NCBI GenBank assembly: GCA_036172665.1
Contig: CM069873.1
Span: 30,124,001 to 30,188,000, forward strand
Length of the DNA stretch: 64,000 bases
Direction: 5' to 3'
DNA from: Prosopocoilus inquinatus
Taxonomy: Eukaryota > Arthropoda > Insecta > Coleoptera > Lucanidae
The number at the start of each line of letters is the position of its first letter. Within the stretch, counting starts at the first letter, position 1. Positions 47,396 through 59,060 of this stretch are shown here, in pieces. Both the position numbers and the translations under genes were made by a program. A model generated the notes under the pieces. It was not told where the DNA came from. It saw only the letters and a program-made list of their open reading frames with translations, and did not search any database.

Positions 47396-47397
47396 TA

Positions 47398-48240
47398 CTA
47401 CCCGAATTTGGATTAACTGCCTGAATAAAAATTATACATTGCTCTGTCAATTTGACAGAAGATAGGCATCAGGAATGGACGTCGTTTTCTTATATGTATA
47501 TACTCGCCAGAAACGAACTTACTCGTCTTTTTACTTCACCCTTCAGATTTTCTTTTTGAATTGAAAGAAGATTTATTACATTAAATAAAACTACCCGAAT
47601 TTGTTTTAACTGCCTGAATGAAAATAGGTGCTTTCTTTCACTCACAAAATTGTGATCTAAACGTGTTTTGATTCAAAAACAGACACTCCTTTCTTTGAAT
47701 CTCTCTATTTTTAAAACTTGTTTGGATTGAATTATGGTTATTTACAAATAAACTGTCAATAAAAAATCAGGTCAATTCAGGTGTTTTGTTGCAACAACTA
47801 CGAAATTCAGACCCAAACTATTCGAAACACGATTCAAACTTTTAAGCGAAAGAAAGGACCTAATGATACATTGCTTTGTCAATTTGACAGAATACTATAT
47901 GCACCATTGTTGCGGAATGGAGGTCGTTTTCTCATACCTAGTAGCGACTCCCAACAAATCAACTCACTGGTCTTTTCACTTTACTCTTCAAATTTTCTTT
48001 TTGAATTGAAAGAAGTTTTATTACATTAAATAAAACTACCCGAATGTAGTTTAACTGCCTGTATGAAAATGATACATTACTCTGTCAATTTGACAGAAGA
48101 TACGCACTAGTTTTGTGGAATGAAAGTCGTTTCCTGATTACGTAGTAGCGACTCCTCACAAACCCACTCACTGGTCTTTTCACTTCACTCTTCAGATTTT
48201 CTTTATGTCTTAAAATAAATTTTATTACATTAATTAAAAT
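47398..48240. repeat. Three direct repeats of about 195 bp
   Basis: Units start CTACCCGAAT at 47398, 47590 and 48036 and share TAACTGCCTG.ATGAAAAT, the palindromic GTCAATTTGACAG, a GGAATG-x-x-x-GTCGTTT block, ACTCRCTGGTCTTTTCACTT and TTTTATTACATTAA. The middle unit is split by a 234-bp MITE. The first and third are continuous. Confidence 0.85.
47627..47860. mobile_element. MITE in the middle of a direct-repeat array
   Basis: The left end GGTGCTTTCTTTCACTCA and the right end, in reverse complement GGTCCTTTCTTTCGCTTA, form an inverted repeat of about 18 bp. TA lies on both sides. The neighbouring unit (48046-48080) shows the sequence without the insertion, which fixes the boundaries. Confidence 0.8.
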
Positions 48241-50655
48241 CTCCATCAAAATTAATTAACACGAATAGAAAAACTAATTTTAAAGTTGACATCAGACAAA
48301 ATAACGGAACATAAATTAGGGGAACAAAAAACGTTAACTAAGAATAAAAGAGGCATAACTTATAAATGTTTATTTTAGTTTAATCCCCGTTAATTTAGGA
48401 CACTGACGTCCTTCCTAATTATAATAAAATTTCTCAATAGGAGTTCCCAGAAGGTAAATATTTAGATGCATATCTTAAATGCTTGTCGTAAATTTGAGCC
48501 ACTTTCATATTTTAAATATTCATCAAAGTAAACTTGAGCACGACAAAATATCTTTCGTGTTCTATTTGAAAGTAAATTATGATTATTAAGTAAATCACGA
48601 AATGTAAAATAACTTGACTTTTTAGAAAATCCCATTAAAACATTTTAGGAGTAAAAAAGAATTTTTTTCGAAGCAAGTTTGCAAAACGACAATTACACTT
48701 AAGTTTTACACGTTCTTTCGAATTCATTTAAATTCATGTACAATATTTTGTTTAACATTTCACTAAATTTTTTACACAGGATGTCTAAAAGTTTGTCAGG
48801 AACAGCATTATAACTTTTTACTGATTCTTTTGTATTAGTGCATATTCACATATGAAAAGCAAATACCAGTTAGAAACAGAAAAGTAATCATAAATTAATT
48901 AGAACAATTTCACTTAAAATCAAGTTTAAATTTAATATCAGCAACAAAGCTTTAAAACCAAAGAACCATAAATAAAATAGCATCTTTTTACACGCTGGTT
49001 TAAATTACAAAAATTGCAGTAACAAAGGAACCTTATTGAGATTTTCAAATTCATTATTCACTGGTACAAACACTGAAATAAAAATTGTTTGGTCTTTCGT
49101 CTTTTTTACTACTTGTGAAAAGTATTTTCCCGTTTTACGATGAAAATATTTTCTCTTCGCTCAACATTAAACAACACTTAAATGCACCGTATATTGTTTA
49201 TTACCGACGAGAAACGCATAGACTTTTACGAGGAAAATATTTTCCCTTCGCCTAACTTTAGACCCGATGTAAATTCATCTTCGATTCACAACAAAACTTT
49301 GAAAGCAACTAATTTATACCAACTGGGATATTTCTGGAATAAATATGTACTTGCAGCTGTTTGCTTTTGTTTGTCTGAGAAAAATGTCGATTCCAAACCT
49401 GTGAATTGTATAAAATTACGTGCCAAAATTCTTTTCATTCAACACTAACGAATTTGTAATTTCGAAATTCGACTACAGAATAAGTCTTTAATAAATGAAG
49501 CCACAAATATAAAAATTAGATATTTAAATTGCTAACCATGTGATGTACTGTTAATATTCCATAATCTAGTTGCTGCTTATTAAATAAACTAAATTCTTGG
49601 ATACAGTATTAAGTATGTTGCGGAAATGATTACACTTATATTGTATTACTTAAAAGAAATCGATTTGGTTTTGGTTTATAAAGTATGAAAGTAACTTGAA
49701 AGTGTGAAGTTATTAACAACAAACTTTGATGTATGTATGCATGTACATGCGACACACTTACATAAAAATACAATTTATCTAAATTAAAATTAATTATCAT
49801 GAACTGCAATTAGGAAAGTTGAAAATATACCTTTGTTAAACGTGTAGTGACACGCAAGAGTACTCATAATTAAGGAGAATGTTAAAAATTGTAACCTATG
49901 CATTATGGAAAACAATTTTCACATACGCAACTTTATAAAATAATCATTTAAATAAATGCAAATTTCCTTTTGTTTTGTGCACGTGTTTTGGATAAACCGG
50001 AATAAATTTCCATATTTTCTATAAATTTTCGATACACAAAATTTAATATTCACTAGATTACCATCGAAGCTCTTTAATTAAATTTCCATTCGGAGGAACA
50101 TGCTCGGAGGTTTTTTCTTTCCCCCCATAAAGTATGATATCTCCCAAATATGTTATCACAGCTTTCGTTTAATACCGTAAAAATCAATTTCGAAAAGAGA
50201 AGGGCCACAAAAATTCTATTAACATGAAATGCTTAGTTTCGGCAAATTAATTTAAAAATACTTATACAAGATTTGCTTTATAAACTAGCTATATCATCTC
50301 ATATTGCAATTTCAAGGTGAAAATACGACTTCATAAAATGCAGGTAACATAACATTAGTTGTTTCCATTATCGTAACTATGGTTTACTCTTCATTAACTT
50401 CCAAGTTTGAGAATTAATTCACCTAGCTTATTTGTAGTCAGGCAACTGCCTATTGGTGTTTAGTTCTCAAGCCAGACATACATTTTTTTCTGAGTCTTTT
50501 ACTTACTAAAACTCCCAGTCATTGCAAGTTTAGTATTCTTGCGTAAATTTTGCTGCCATGTAGTTACTTATTATTCCTTCTCTTATTCTACAATACCTAC
50601 TCCACTATTTACTATTACTATTCTCCTAGGAATTCTGTGAAATGCCTTTCCTAGA
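48241..50655. other. A+T-rich DNA, no gene seen
   Basis: A diverged pair of segments sharing GAAAATATTTTCYCTTCGC lies near 49141 and 49230. ACAGGATGTCTAAAAGTTTG at 48776 looks like a lone transposon terminus. No coding frame is supported. Confidence 0.4.
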
Positions 50656-50802
50656 TCTACGGGCTGTCCATTTTTCGAGCCCAAGCATGGGGACCTCACT
50701 TATCTTAAGAGATACGAGGTCGGTTAAATTACGCCAAAGTTGCGTATTTCATGCTAATTAATAATCTGAAAAGCAATTTAAATTTAAAGTTTTTACGAAC
50801 AG

Positions 50803-51136
50803 ATAAAATAGCGACATCTTACGATCGCTTTTTGACCTGACATTTCACTAGGATAGACAAATTGAAGCGGGATTTGCTCCTAATAAGTCCCCCATGCAAG
50901 GCGGCCATGCTTGCTGTCAAAGCATGAGTTTTTAAAAAAAAAATTTGTGCCAATCGTTTTTGATTGCAGTGAAAACTTCGAGCAATTGCGAATAAATTGG
51001 ACAAGTCGTTTTTGTTTGCAGTGGGAATGTCGAGCTACGTCTCTGCTGAAGAAACCCCAAGCAGGGCTGAAACAGCTGTCCAGAGACTGCTCGAGGTTTT
51101 CACTGCAATCAAAAATGATTTGCACAAAATTTTTTT
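50803..51136 (+). repeat. Hairpin repeat family, copy 1
   Basis: An anchor segment (50803-50925: ATAAAATAGCGACATC ... CATGCAAGGCGGCCATGC) is followed by an imperfect inverted repeat around a 37-bp spacer (51037-51073). The right arm AGCTGTCCAGAGACTGCTCG is intact. The left arm is rearranged, with two partial copies of TCGTTTTTG-x-TTGCAGTG. See copy 2 at 58757-59060. Confidence 0.85.
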
Positions 51137-51496
51137 AAGTACTTTTTTACTGAGAATCTAAATCTGTCATTACATTTACCCGAGCTGTCAAAATTGCAGA
51201 GATACGACTGTCAAATTTTCTCTTTCTTATGGATTCTAGCTAACCAAAGCTACCACATTAAGTGGTATCAAGAATGAAATGAAAAATGGAACTTCTTCTA
51301 TCCGGCGAGTTAGAAGAAAATACAAATTTCCTTCAAAATGTGATATGATCCGACGCGGATGAGCCGAATACAAAGTCACCAATGATGAATAGCTGTTCAA
51401 GCAACACAGCGAACATAAAAATCCTCATTGCCTGAAAACGGATACCTAAATTTTCGTAAAAAAACGACTCTTATGAAATACATTTATAAACAGTTG

Positions 51497-51643
51497 ATTT
51501 CAACAAGATGGCTTGCTCTCTCATGACGCCTGAGTTGCTGATTGTTTAACTAAAATGTTTCCTAAAAAGAAATAACGGAGACATCGGCTGGCCAGTAGAG
51601 GACCAGATTTATCTCCCAGATACTATTTGCTGATGGGTAGGTA
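51497..51643 (+). pseudogene. Decayed transposase catalytic region
   Basis: FQQDGLLSHDA (from 51497) matches the block around the second catalytic aspartate of mariner-like transposases (Q-x-D-G-x-x-x-H). About 75 bases on, GDIGWP and, after a frame change, SRGPDLSPRYYLLMGRY match the segment with the third aspartate (W-P-A-R-S-P-D-L-x-P-L-D-x-F-L-W-G). Frameshifts and a TAA between them make it inactive. Upstream decayed frames (51290-51340) may be the helix-turn-helix part. Confidence 0.65.
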
Positions 51644-52536
51644 CAATGAGACACAAATTTAAAATACAAGAAGTTACAAAATTTAAGCTACTTTTTGTGA
51701 GGGTTATGGATATGGACCTTCCAATAATGATTCTATGTTTCTTTCAGAATTCTCTATCTGGTGTGGTATGTAAAATTGACTGCAGTTTGTCTTGTTAAAC
51801 CCGAAGAACTGTTTTGTAGTTACAGTGGGGGTTGTTTGCAATAAGAATATTATAAAAATTAAGTGATTTTTAAGAGTGCGAAATTTTTTCTGCATTTTCA
51901 GTTGGTTAAGCTAGCGCAACATAAGTGACAAAATCTTTTTCCACAGCGCTCTTCGTAAAAATCAAAAAATAGACATTTTGGTCAAAAAGTCAAATCAGCC
52001 GTAATGTATGATACAATGCTAGAATCGGAGAAAAAAATCTGTATTTAGAAATATGGAAATCTAATATGGCACCCATAAGAAAAAAAAAAGTTGACAGTCG
52101 TATCTCTGTAATTTTGGCAGCTCGGGTAAATGTAATGATAGATTTAGATTCTAAGTAAAAAAGTGCCTTAGTAATGTGTAAGTTATAAATATCTAGCTTT
52201 ATCGGTTTTCGATTTAAAAAATAAATATAATATCTTCAAAACGGAAAGGAATAATTTAAATAGCTTTTCAGATTAATAATTAGCATGAAAATACGCAACT
52301 TTGGCCTAATTTAACCGACCTCGTATCTCTTAAGATAAGTGAGATCATCCCCATGCTTGGGCTCGAAAAATGGACAGCCTGTATATAATAATAAATAAGA
52401 ATAATAATGTATAAATGTCATAAAGAAAGTTTTTCCTGTTTCCCTAGCCCTCTCTACCTGTTATCTAATAGTGAATATATGATCCCGGCAGTTTCTGCCT
52501 AAGTCCTAAGTCTACTCTGCGATTGTTCTAATTACA

Positions 52537-53666
52537 ATAGCTTGCGAAGGTTTTGCGAATGACGTAAAACTAGGTGTGTGTAGTAGATTTGGTGTTCCTG
52601 AGTTCGAGAAAAATATAATAATTTTTTCATCACGCACCACTGTTTTTTAAATAACAATATTTGAAAGTAGGTTTTTCAACCATAATTTTCGATAAGCCAA
52701 CTATTACTCACTTGTTTTCACATTTTCACTTGTTATTATTGACAGATTTGTGCTTAAGTATTTATACGTTTCATGCTATACAAAATATTAGTTTCTACTA
52801 TACCGTGTGTTCCTATTAAAGCAAATATTGAGAAAAATTAATGATAAGGTGAATGTTACTAAAAGACGTCTAAATGATTCTAACAGTTTGAACCCAAAAA
52901 GACACCAAAATAGGTTTGCTATATCCAAAGTTCCTTATAACCGGTAAATAAAAACGAAGTATGTATTTAGTAGGGTTATAACCGAGAGTTTCCTACGAAC
53001 GGATTCACTACAGCCGACCTTCACTGTACAGGGCTCTTGATAGACAAACTACAATCGAACCTCCATAACTCAAATTTCAAGGGACCGGAAAATTACGAGT
53101 TATAGAGATTTCCAGTTAAAGAAATAGATAGCAGTTACATATAATTTGCAAGGACCATCACTAAATTTCGACTTACAGAAAACGTCGATTCGTGGAGGTT
53201 CGAGTTAAAGAGGTGCGACTGAATATATTTTTGGAAGTAAAAAGAGGAACTTTTGTTAATTCGAGAAAATTTACTGAATTTTTAATCTAAAATATCAAAG
53301 AAAGTAGGTTTTAAAACTTTAACTAGACCGTTTTAAAATTGGACAAAAATCGAGTTCAATTAGAATAACAAAGTTGATTCTCATTTCCAATCGTCACTTG
53401 GTTTTTTTTTTTTTTTTTAGTAAATTCTGACGGTTCAGGTAAATCTCTAAAACGTTTGCAATTAACATTTTTTATATGTCTGATAATAAAGTGTACAAGT
53501 ACCGTACAAAATGTAAACAAAAACTCTCTAAAAAGTTTAATTTTTTTTTGGAATCCTGACGTGATAGAAAAAAATTAATAACAGATTCTTTTTTATAATG
53601 TTGAAATCTTTGAAGAGCACATAGTCTTATCTCATCCGCAAAAAAATGTATTTTTTCGCAGGCTAG
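52537..53666. mobile_element. 1.1-kb non-autonomous DNA transposon, copy 2
   Basis: It is nearly identical to 22378-23450 and in the same orientation, from GCGAAGGTTTTGCG to the final CGCAGGCTAG. Differences include a longer T run near 53402, an extra stretch of about 34 bp around 53491 (GTGTACAAGTACCGTAC) and CTTTGAA in the right terminus. The first bases of its left end are mutated (TAGCTTGC). Confidence 0.85.
53052..53221. mobile_element. Nested pogo/Tigger-like MITE, copy 2
   Basis: This is the same nested element as at 22893-23062, at the same internal site and with the same CAATCGAACCTCC left terminus. Confidence 0.8.
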
Positions 53667-54370
53667 CGTTAGTATTATGTTGCCTCTCTCAATTTTGGTT
53701 CTAGTACACTCTTGTAGATCTTAGATACAAAGTTTAATACTGCAATGTCTCTTTAGTTCGTGCAGATTGTTTTGTCTCTTTTCCTTTCACCTCTTTTTGA
53801 CACCTTCTCTTGATCCCTCAAGTTGTATTGCAGATGTCTATGAGCAACTGCTTTTGAGCAAATTGCTTTTGCTTAATTGCTTTCCACTGTGTTGCTGACC
53901 TTTCGCCAAAATATTCTTGATTTCAACTTTTTCGTCTTCAGAGAACCATGAAATTATGTCTACTATTCATAAACTTCTTTAAAAATGTTATTACAATTCT
54001 TTAAAAATAAAATAATGTAGTGTTTTATCCTGCAACAGCCAACGATAACTTGAGCTGTAGTATATTTCTACAGAAAAATCAGTGTATACCCATTTTCTGT
54101 ATTCATCGAAAAAAAAATTCAAGTAGAATTTTCCTTTCCATCAGCTTCTGAGAAACTTCACTAATATATAAATTTCTGAGCGCATTTAAAACAATTTGAG
54201 ACCTACTATAACTATAACTACCCCAAAATAAAACAAACAAAAAATATTTTTCTAAAAGTATCAAAGCACGTCCTGATCATTGTTCCAAATGTAGTAAATA
54301 AATATATAAAATACGTGATAAATAAACCTGGCAGAAACAAAACTTAGTTATCATCACCACATACATAAAA
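53667..54370. other. A+T-rich DNA, no gene; terminus of the mariner relic not found
   Basis: This should include the upstream part of the mariner pseudogene that follows, but I could not find an inverted repeat facing one after 55309. Confidence 0.4.
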
Positions 54371-55309
54371 ATGGATCCTGTAGAACAAAGAACCGTAATA
54401 AAATACCTCCAGAAAAAGAGCATGACACCGACTCAAATTCATGAAGACATTGTGGCATCTGTTGGGAAGTCTACAGTTTCTTATGATATAGTCAAACGCT
54501 GGTGTCGGAAAAACATCTTGAGAAAACCAATATGCCGGTAGCCCTCCCGTAACGGTAACAACAGACAGAAGCATTAAAAAGATACACGATATCGTACTGC
54601 AAAACCGACGAGTACGCATCAGGGATATTGTAGAAGATACCGGCTTATCATATTATGTGGAGCACCACATACTGATACTGAAAGAATTAGATACGAAAAA
54701 GATGAGTGCGAGATGGGCCCCGAATATTAACCATTGATCAAAAAAAGAAATCGGGTGTTGACTTGTGAGCGTCTTTTCGAAAGGTACCAAACATACAAAG
54801 AGAACTTTCTTAGTCGGTATGGACAAGTCATGGATGCACCTCTATGATCCCCAGATCAATGCGCAAAGTAAAGAGTGGAAACATCACGGTTTTCCTCCTC
54901 CACGCAAATTCAAAGTCGTGCTGTCTGCTAGAAAGGTTTTGCTGTCTGTGTTCTGGGATGGTCAGGGAATCATCCTGACGTTTTAAACTGCGAGATGCTC
55001 TCAAAGAGAAACGCCGAGGGAAGTTAAGGAACGGGGTGCGATAATTTTCCGAGCCATATGTCTTGTATTGCCACGGCTGCTATACACTAAGCAGGCTTTG
55101 AATTAGTGAAGCACCCATCATATTCGCCAGATCTCGTCCCCAGTGATTACAGTCTGTTCCCCAAATTAAAAGAAAACTTACGTGGGGAAAAATTTTCCAG
55201 TAATGAGAGGCGGTTTGCAGAGGTCGGACAAAAATTTTTCCAGGAGGCTGTTGAGATGTTGGAGCACCGAATGTCCATTAGTGTAAAGGGAGATTATGTC
55301 GAAAAATAA
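54371..55309 (+). pseudogene. Mariner transposase pseudogene
   Basis: MDPVEQRTVIKYLQKKS opens a helix-turn-helix with TQIHEDIVASVGKSTVSYD and RWCRKN. After a frameshift, PVTVTTD and IVLQNRRVRIRDIVEDTGLS follow, then KMSARWAP. The first catalytic aspartate block survives as MDKSWMHLYDPQ (54819 on), followed by SVFWDGQGI. The block with the second aspartate is damaged: only a TAAIH-like remnant is left before HPSYSPDLVPSDYSLFP with the third. The end, LEHRMSISVKGDYVEK-stop, is the standard mariner C-terminus. Several stops and frame changes show it is dead. It is a classic mariner, not the group at 25.4 kb. Confidence 0.92.
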
Positions 55310-58300
55310 AAAATTCAATGCCACTGTAATTTTACTGTAAGAGAGTCAGGGGTACAGCATAGGGCTCCACCCTCGGATTTTCCGCAAAATGAAACAAAAG
55401 AAAAGGTTTCAGAGGTAGTCATATGAACGAACAGACGATAAGAGTCATTGGCCTAGAATATTTTTTTCCTAGAAGCAAGGCACGTCCCCAAGGGTAATTT
55501 TCTGACTTGACAGGAAGTTTCCTCGATACGTTAAGCGCTCGTGATCTGTCGAAAGCTGGAAGGCTTCTATTAGATATAGACATTTGATTTGATTTTATTT
55601 TTTAATTTTTCAAGTATATATCAAGTTTGACGTTTAGCAAATCCGTGTATGAAGTGTACTAAATTAAAATAAGAATAGTAAAAAATAAAGCTCAATTAAT
55701 CAACCACATATTACGCGTAATGAAATTTATTTTAACTGCTATTATTATACTTTGAAAAATTTAATCAAAAATTCTGATAAACTTAACGTCCTTGTAGATG
55801 TAATCTCCACAATTTAATCATAATAAATCACGCGCGTTTTCACCCATTTCGCAAATTATTCGACGTCTTGTATCATTCAGGGGCCGTTTTTGCAAACGAT
55901 TTCCTTCATGTATTCCCATAGGAAAAACGAAATTAGATCGAGCGACCGAGAAGCGCAATCAATAGGCTTCCTTCTTATCAACCAGTGAGAAAATATTCTA
56001 AATAGAATTACTTTCTTCAACGGGTAATCCTTTTTTCATTTGACCAAATTGAATTATGTACTTTTCTTATATGATAATCAGAATTCAATACTCTATTGTT
56101 ATTTATTTATCTATTTTTAGTTTAGAATTTTATAAGAAACTAGATGGAATAGAAAACTTGCCCATTCCGACGGTCGGTGTAACATAAAATGAACATTTCA
56201 GTATGTTTGAAGAAAAAAAATATATTTCAGGAAAAAGGAGTTAATAGAATGACTTATGGCAGACATTAGTTATAGTAGTTGTGTATTCAGGATTTAATCT
56301 GTCAAAACATTTAAAAATATTAGTTCCTGTTTCCATTTAAATAAATATGTATGTAGCAACTTTGTATTTATTGTCTTGTCAATAGGCAGATATTGTTGCA
56401 ACTTTTGCAGGCAAAAAAATAACGCCATGAGTCAATACCTTAGGCATTCGGCAAAAACGTATCAAGGAAAATTTATTATTCCAGAGAGAATGTCTCTGAC
56501 AAATGGTAAACGACCTACATTGTGCCCAGGTTATTCGTCACAATATTTAGACATTACTTACGACCGCAAAACAGAAAGAGACAAACCCGGGTTTGCAAAT
56601 ATCACGTTTTCAGCGTGAAGGAACAAAATGAATTCACACTTCGACTATTTTTAGTTGTTTAAAAAGGAACACACCCACGCCGGAATGATTTTTCTTCGCG
56701 TATGTTTTACGTTAGTTCGAGCACAAAGCTGTCGTAATTACACTTACCAATTACTTGTACAAGCCACTCACCTAAAACAAAAAAGACAAAAATTAATATT
56801 AATAATGTCGTAACTGTCACTATGTTGATTTTGTCGTTAAAGTTTAAACGTGGTCAGTGTTATTTATGGGACGTAAAAGCTCATATTTATAGTTTTATAG
56901 CTGAGAGACAGAGTGGAATAATAATATTTAAAACTTATTACGTATAAGCAAGATTAGATTTAACAAGTTAGGGTCGTTTTCGTAAGACTTTAAATCTGAT
57001 GTTAGCTTAAAATAAAAAATACGTAAAACACCTCTTAATAACAGAGAGCGGAATTTCAGAGTCCTTTTTAATCAATCAACACAGCGATGCAGTAAGTATG
57101 GAAGAGCGCTTTGTTAAAATTGAAGCAGCCTGTATAACATATTAAAAAATACTTTGTCTTGTAATTTTCTTTTATTTACAGACTAAATAAATATATTCAG
57201 CTGTGTGATTTTAAATAAATATCTCTTTTCGTTTTAGTCGTTGATGAATAGCATATTTTTTAATCTAAACTATGTGCGAAAGTATACCAAAAACATTACA
57301 CATTCATTCAACTGTTCATTCAACTACTTAAAAAAATATTTCTCGGACCTTAGCACGCAATAACTTATTTATAGAACGTTTACATACATTAAATACTTGA
57401 GCAGTAAATTTACTTCGGCAACCAATAGGAATCTCACCTTCTCAACTGACTTGATATGTGTTTATGTATTTTGATCTATTTTGAAATTAAACAAATTTGC
57501 GGCCGATAAACAATTCAACTAACATGAAACAGCCTTCATAAATCTAAATAAAAGTGTTTTTAGTATCGCGAAGGAATTTTAACGAAATACTTTTAATACA
57601 TTTATCATCGCATTCGTTTCGTCTCTCTTCAGAAACTAAAATATATTTCTTTAAAAATATTGCCATCTGTGGAAACGCACCAAACCAAAATATTCAAATG
57701 TAAATGGTATGCAGTCACAACAGACACTTTTCTATTTTTTAGAAAACGTAAAACCTAGAGGAATATACTCAAGGGGATGACGATATCGGAGGAGTGAAAC
57801 GAAATTTTCAAATGCCAGTTCTGTAGGGGAAGTTTAGAAAAGCACGAAAGAGCAGAAAACCCTATCGCTATTTTCATAATATACCGAATGCATGTTATGA
57901 AACTGCTTTTTTAAATTGCATCTGTTTTCGTTATCAAGATTAATCTCCCATTTATAGATAGGAATTTGAGGAAATAGAAAAATCAACGAAGGACACGTTG
58001 GCATTATATTTGAAATTTTTATATTTACATTATTCTTCAAAACCATTTCAGAATTAGATTATGAAAATAAGTCAACAGTAAAAAAAAGAACTTTTATTTT
58101 ATAGATGAGTCATGTCCAGAAAAAAAGAACGAACCAGTACGCCATATTTTATTCACAAACGTCAGGAAACGCTGAAATATTTAAGGGAACATTCAGCTTT
58201 AACGAAATATTTGCTGCCCGATTTCTTATCCGTTTCCTAAAACTCTTTGTAAATGCAGCGCTTTCGTTTACTTTTGAACCGAAGACTTTCAAGCCAAACA

Positions 58301-58515
58301 AAAAACAAAACTGAGAAGAAACAGAAGGGATACTGAGTTAAGAACTAACCAATTGCTGTGTAAATTTTGTCTTTTGAAAGATAAATAAAATTCCAAAAAT
58401 ATTTCCTATAAGAATGTAAGCGAGCGCATATAAACCTAGTAAAATCTGAAATGACAAATAGCTGTTTATTAAACGGTCTTATTTGCTGTTAAGGAACGAG
58501 TGTAATACACAGTTT
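55310..58515. other. A+T-rich DNA, no gene seen
   Basis: Frames of up to 80 codons (56376-56618 and 57834-58046) have no coding character. No terminal repeat of the mariner relic was identified on this side. Confidence 0.4.
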
Positions 58516-58517
58516 TA

Positions 58518-58659
58518 TCCAACAACACCTATTTATTATGAAGTCATAATAATGTCGATTTTGAATAACAGTTTAATTATGGGTTCATAGTTCCACTAGT
58601 GTTTTATATACCTCATATTCAAAATCGGCGTTATTATGACATAATAAACAGGTGTTGGA
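58518..58659 (+). mobile_element. Complete TCCAACACCTG-type MITE
   Basis: TA flanks TCCAACA...TTATTATG...CATAATAA at the left and GTTGGA at the right. The arms match over about 45 bp, including ATTTTGAAT, in an element of 142 bp. A small ACA insertion disturbs the left arm. The truncated relative at 20521-20619 lies in inverse orientation. Confidence 0.85.
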
Positions 58660-58756
58660 TAAAATATGTCACATTCTGCGTACACATTTCTGATGAACTT
58701 GCTGATTAGAATATTGAAAAATTTTAAATTACTAACAATAAATAAAACATTTTAGA

Positions 58757-59060
58757 AAAAAAATTTTTTTTTGTGCAAATCGTTTTTGATTGCAGTGAGA
58801 ACCTCAAGCAGTCTCTGGACAGCTACGTTTCTGCTGAAGAAGCCCCAAGCAGGGCTGAAACAGCTGTCCAGAGACTGCTTGAGGTTCTCACTGCAATCAA
58901 AAACGATTTGCACAAAATTTTTCTAAAATCTTTCATTATTCTTTGACAGCAAGCATGGCCGCCTTGCATGGGGGACTCATTAGGAGCAAATCCCGCTTCA
59001 ATTTGTCTATCCTACTGCAATGTTAGGTCAAAAAGCGATAGTAAGATGTCGCTATTTTAT
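58757..59060 (-). repeat. Hairpin repeat family, copy 2, with perfect 52-bp arms
   Basis: The left arm 58773-58824 (GTGCAAATCGTTTTTGATTG ... TGGACAGCT) is the exact reverse complement of the right arm 58862-58913. The 37-bp spacer 58825-58861 has its own AGCCC/GGGCT mini-stem. The anchor (58930-59060) contains GGCGGCCATGC's complement, GCATGGCCGCC, and ends GTCGCTATTTTAT. Relative to that anchor, the spacer is inverted compared with copy 1. Confidence 0.9.

Larger units (their letters stand above)
50660..52381 (+). mobile_element. Decayed Tc1/mariner-like element with long inverted repeats and a nested hairpin repeat
   Basis: TA flanks a left end CGGGCTGTCCATTTTTCGAG and a right end that reads CAGGCTGTCCATTTTTCGAG in reverse complement. 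The arms match through CCAAGCATGGGGA, AGAGATACGAGGTCGGTTAA, TTACATTTACCCGAGCTG and GAGATACGACTGTCAA, so the arm is about 310 bp. The left arm is interrupted by another repeat (50803-51136). The interior holds a broken transposase (51497-51643). A diverged relative of the right arm lies at 59903-60205. Confidence 0.85.

Noticed and set aside
47398..48240. CRISPR-like array
   Set aside because: There are only three long, diverged units of 195 bp, one split by a MITE, in eukaryotic DNA.
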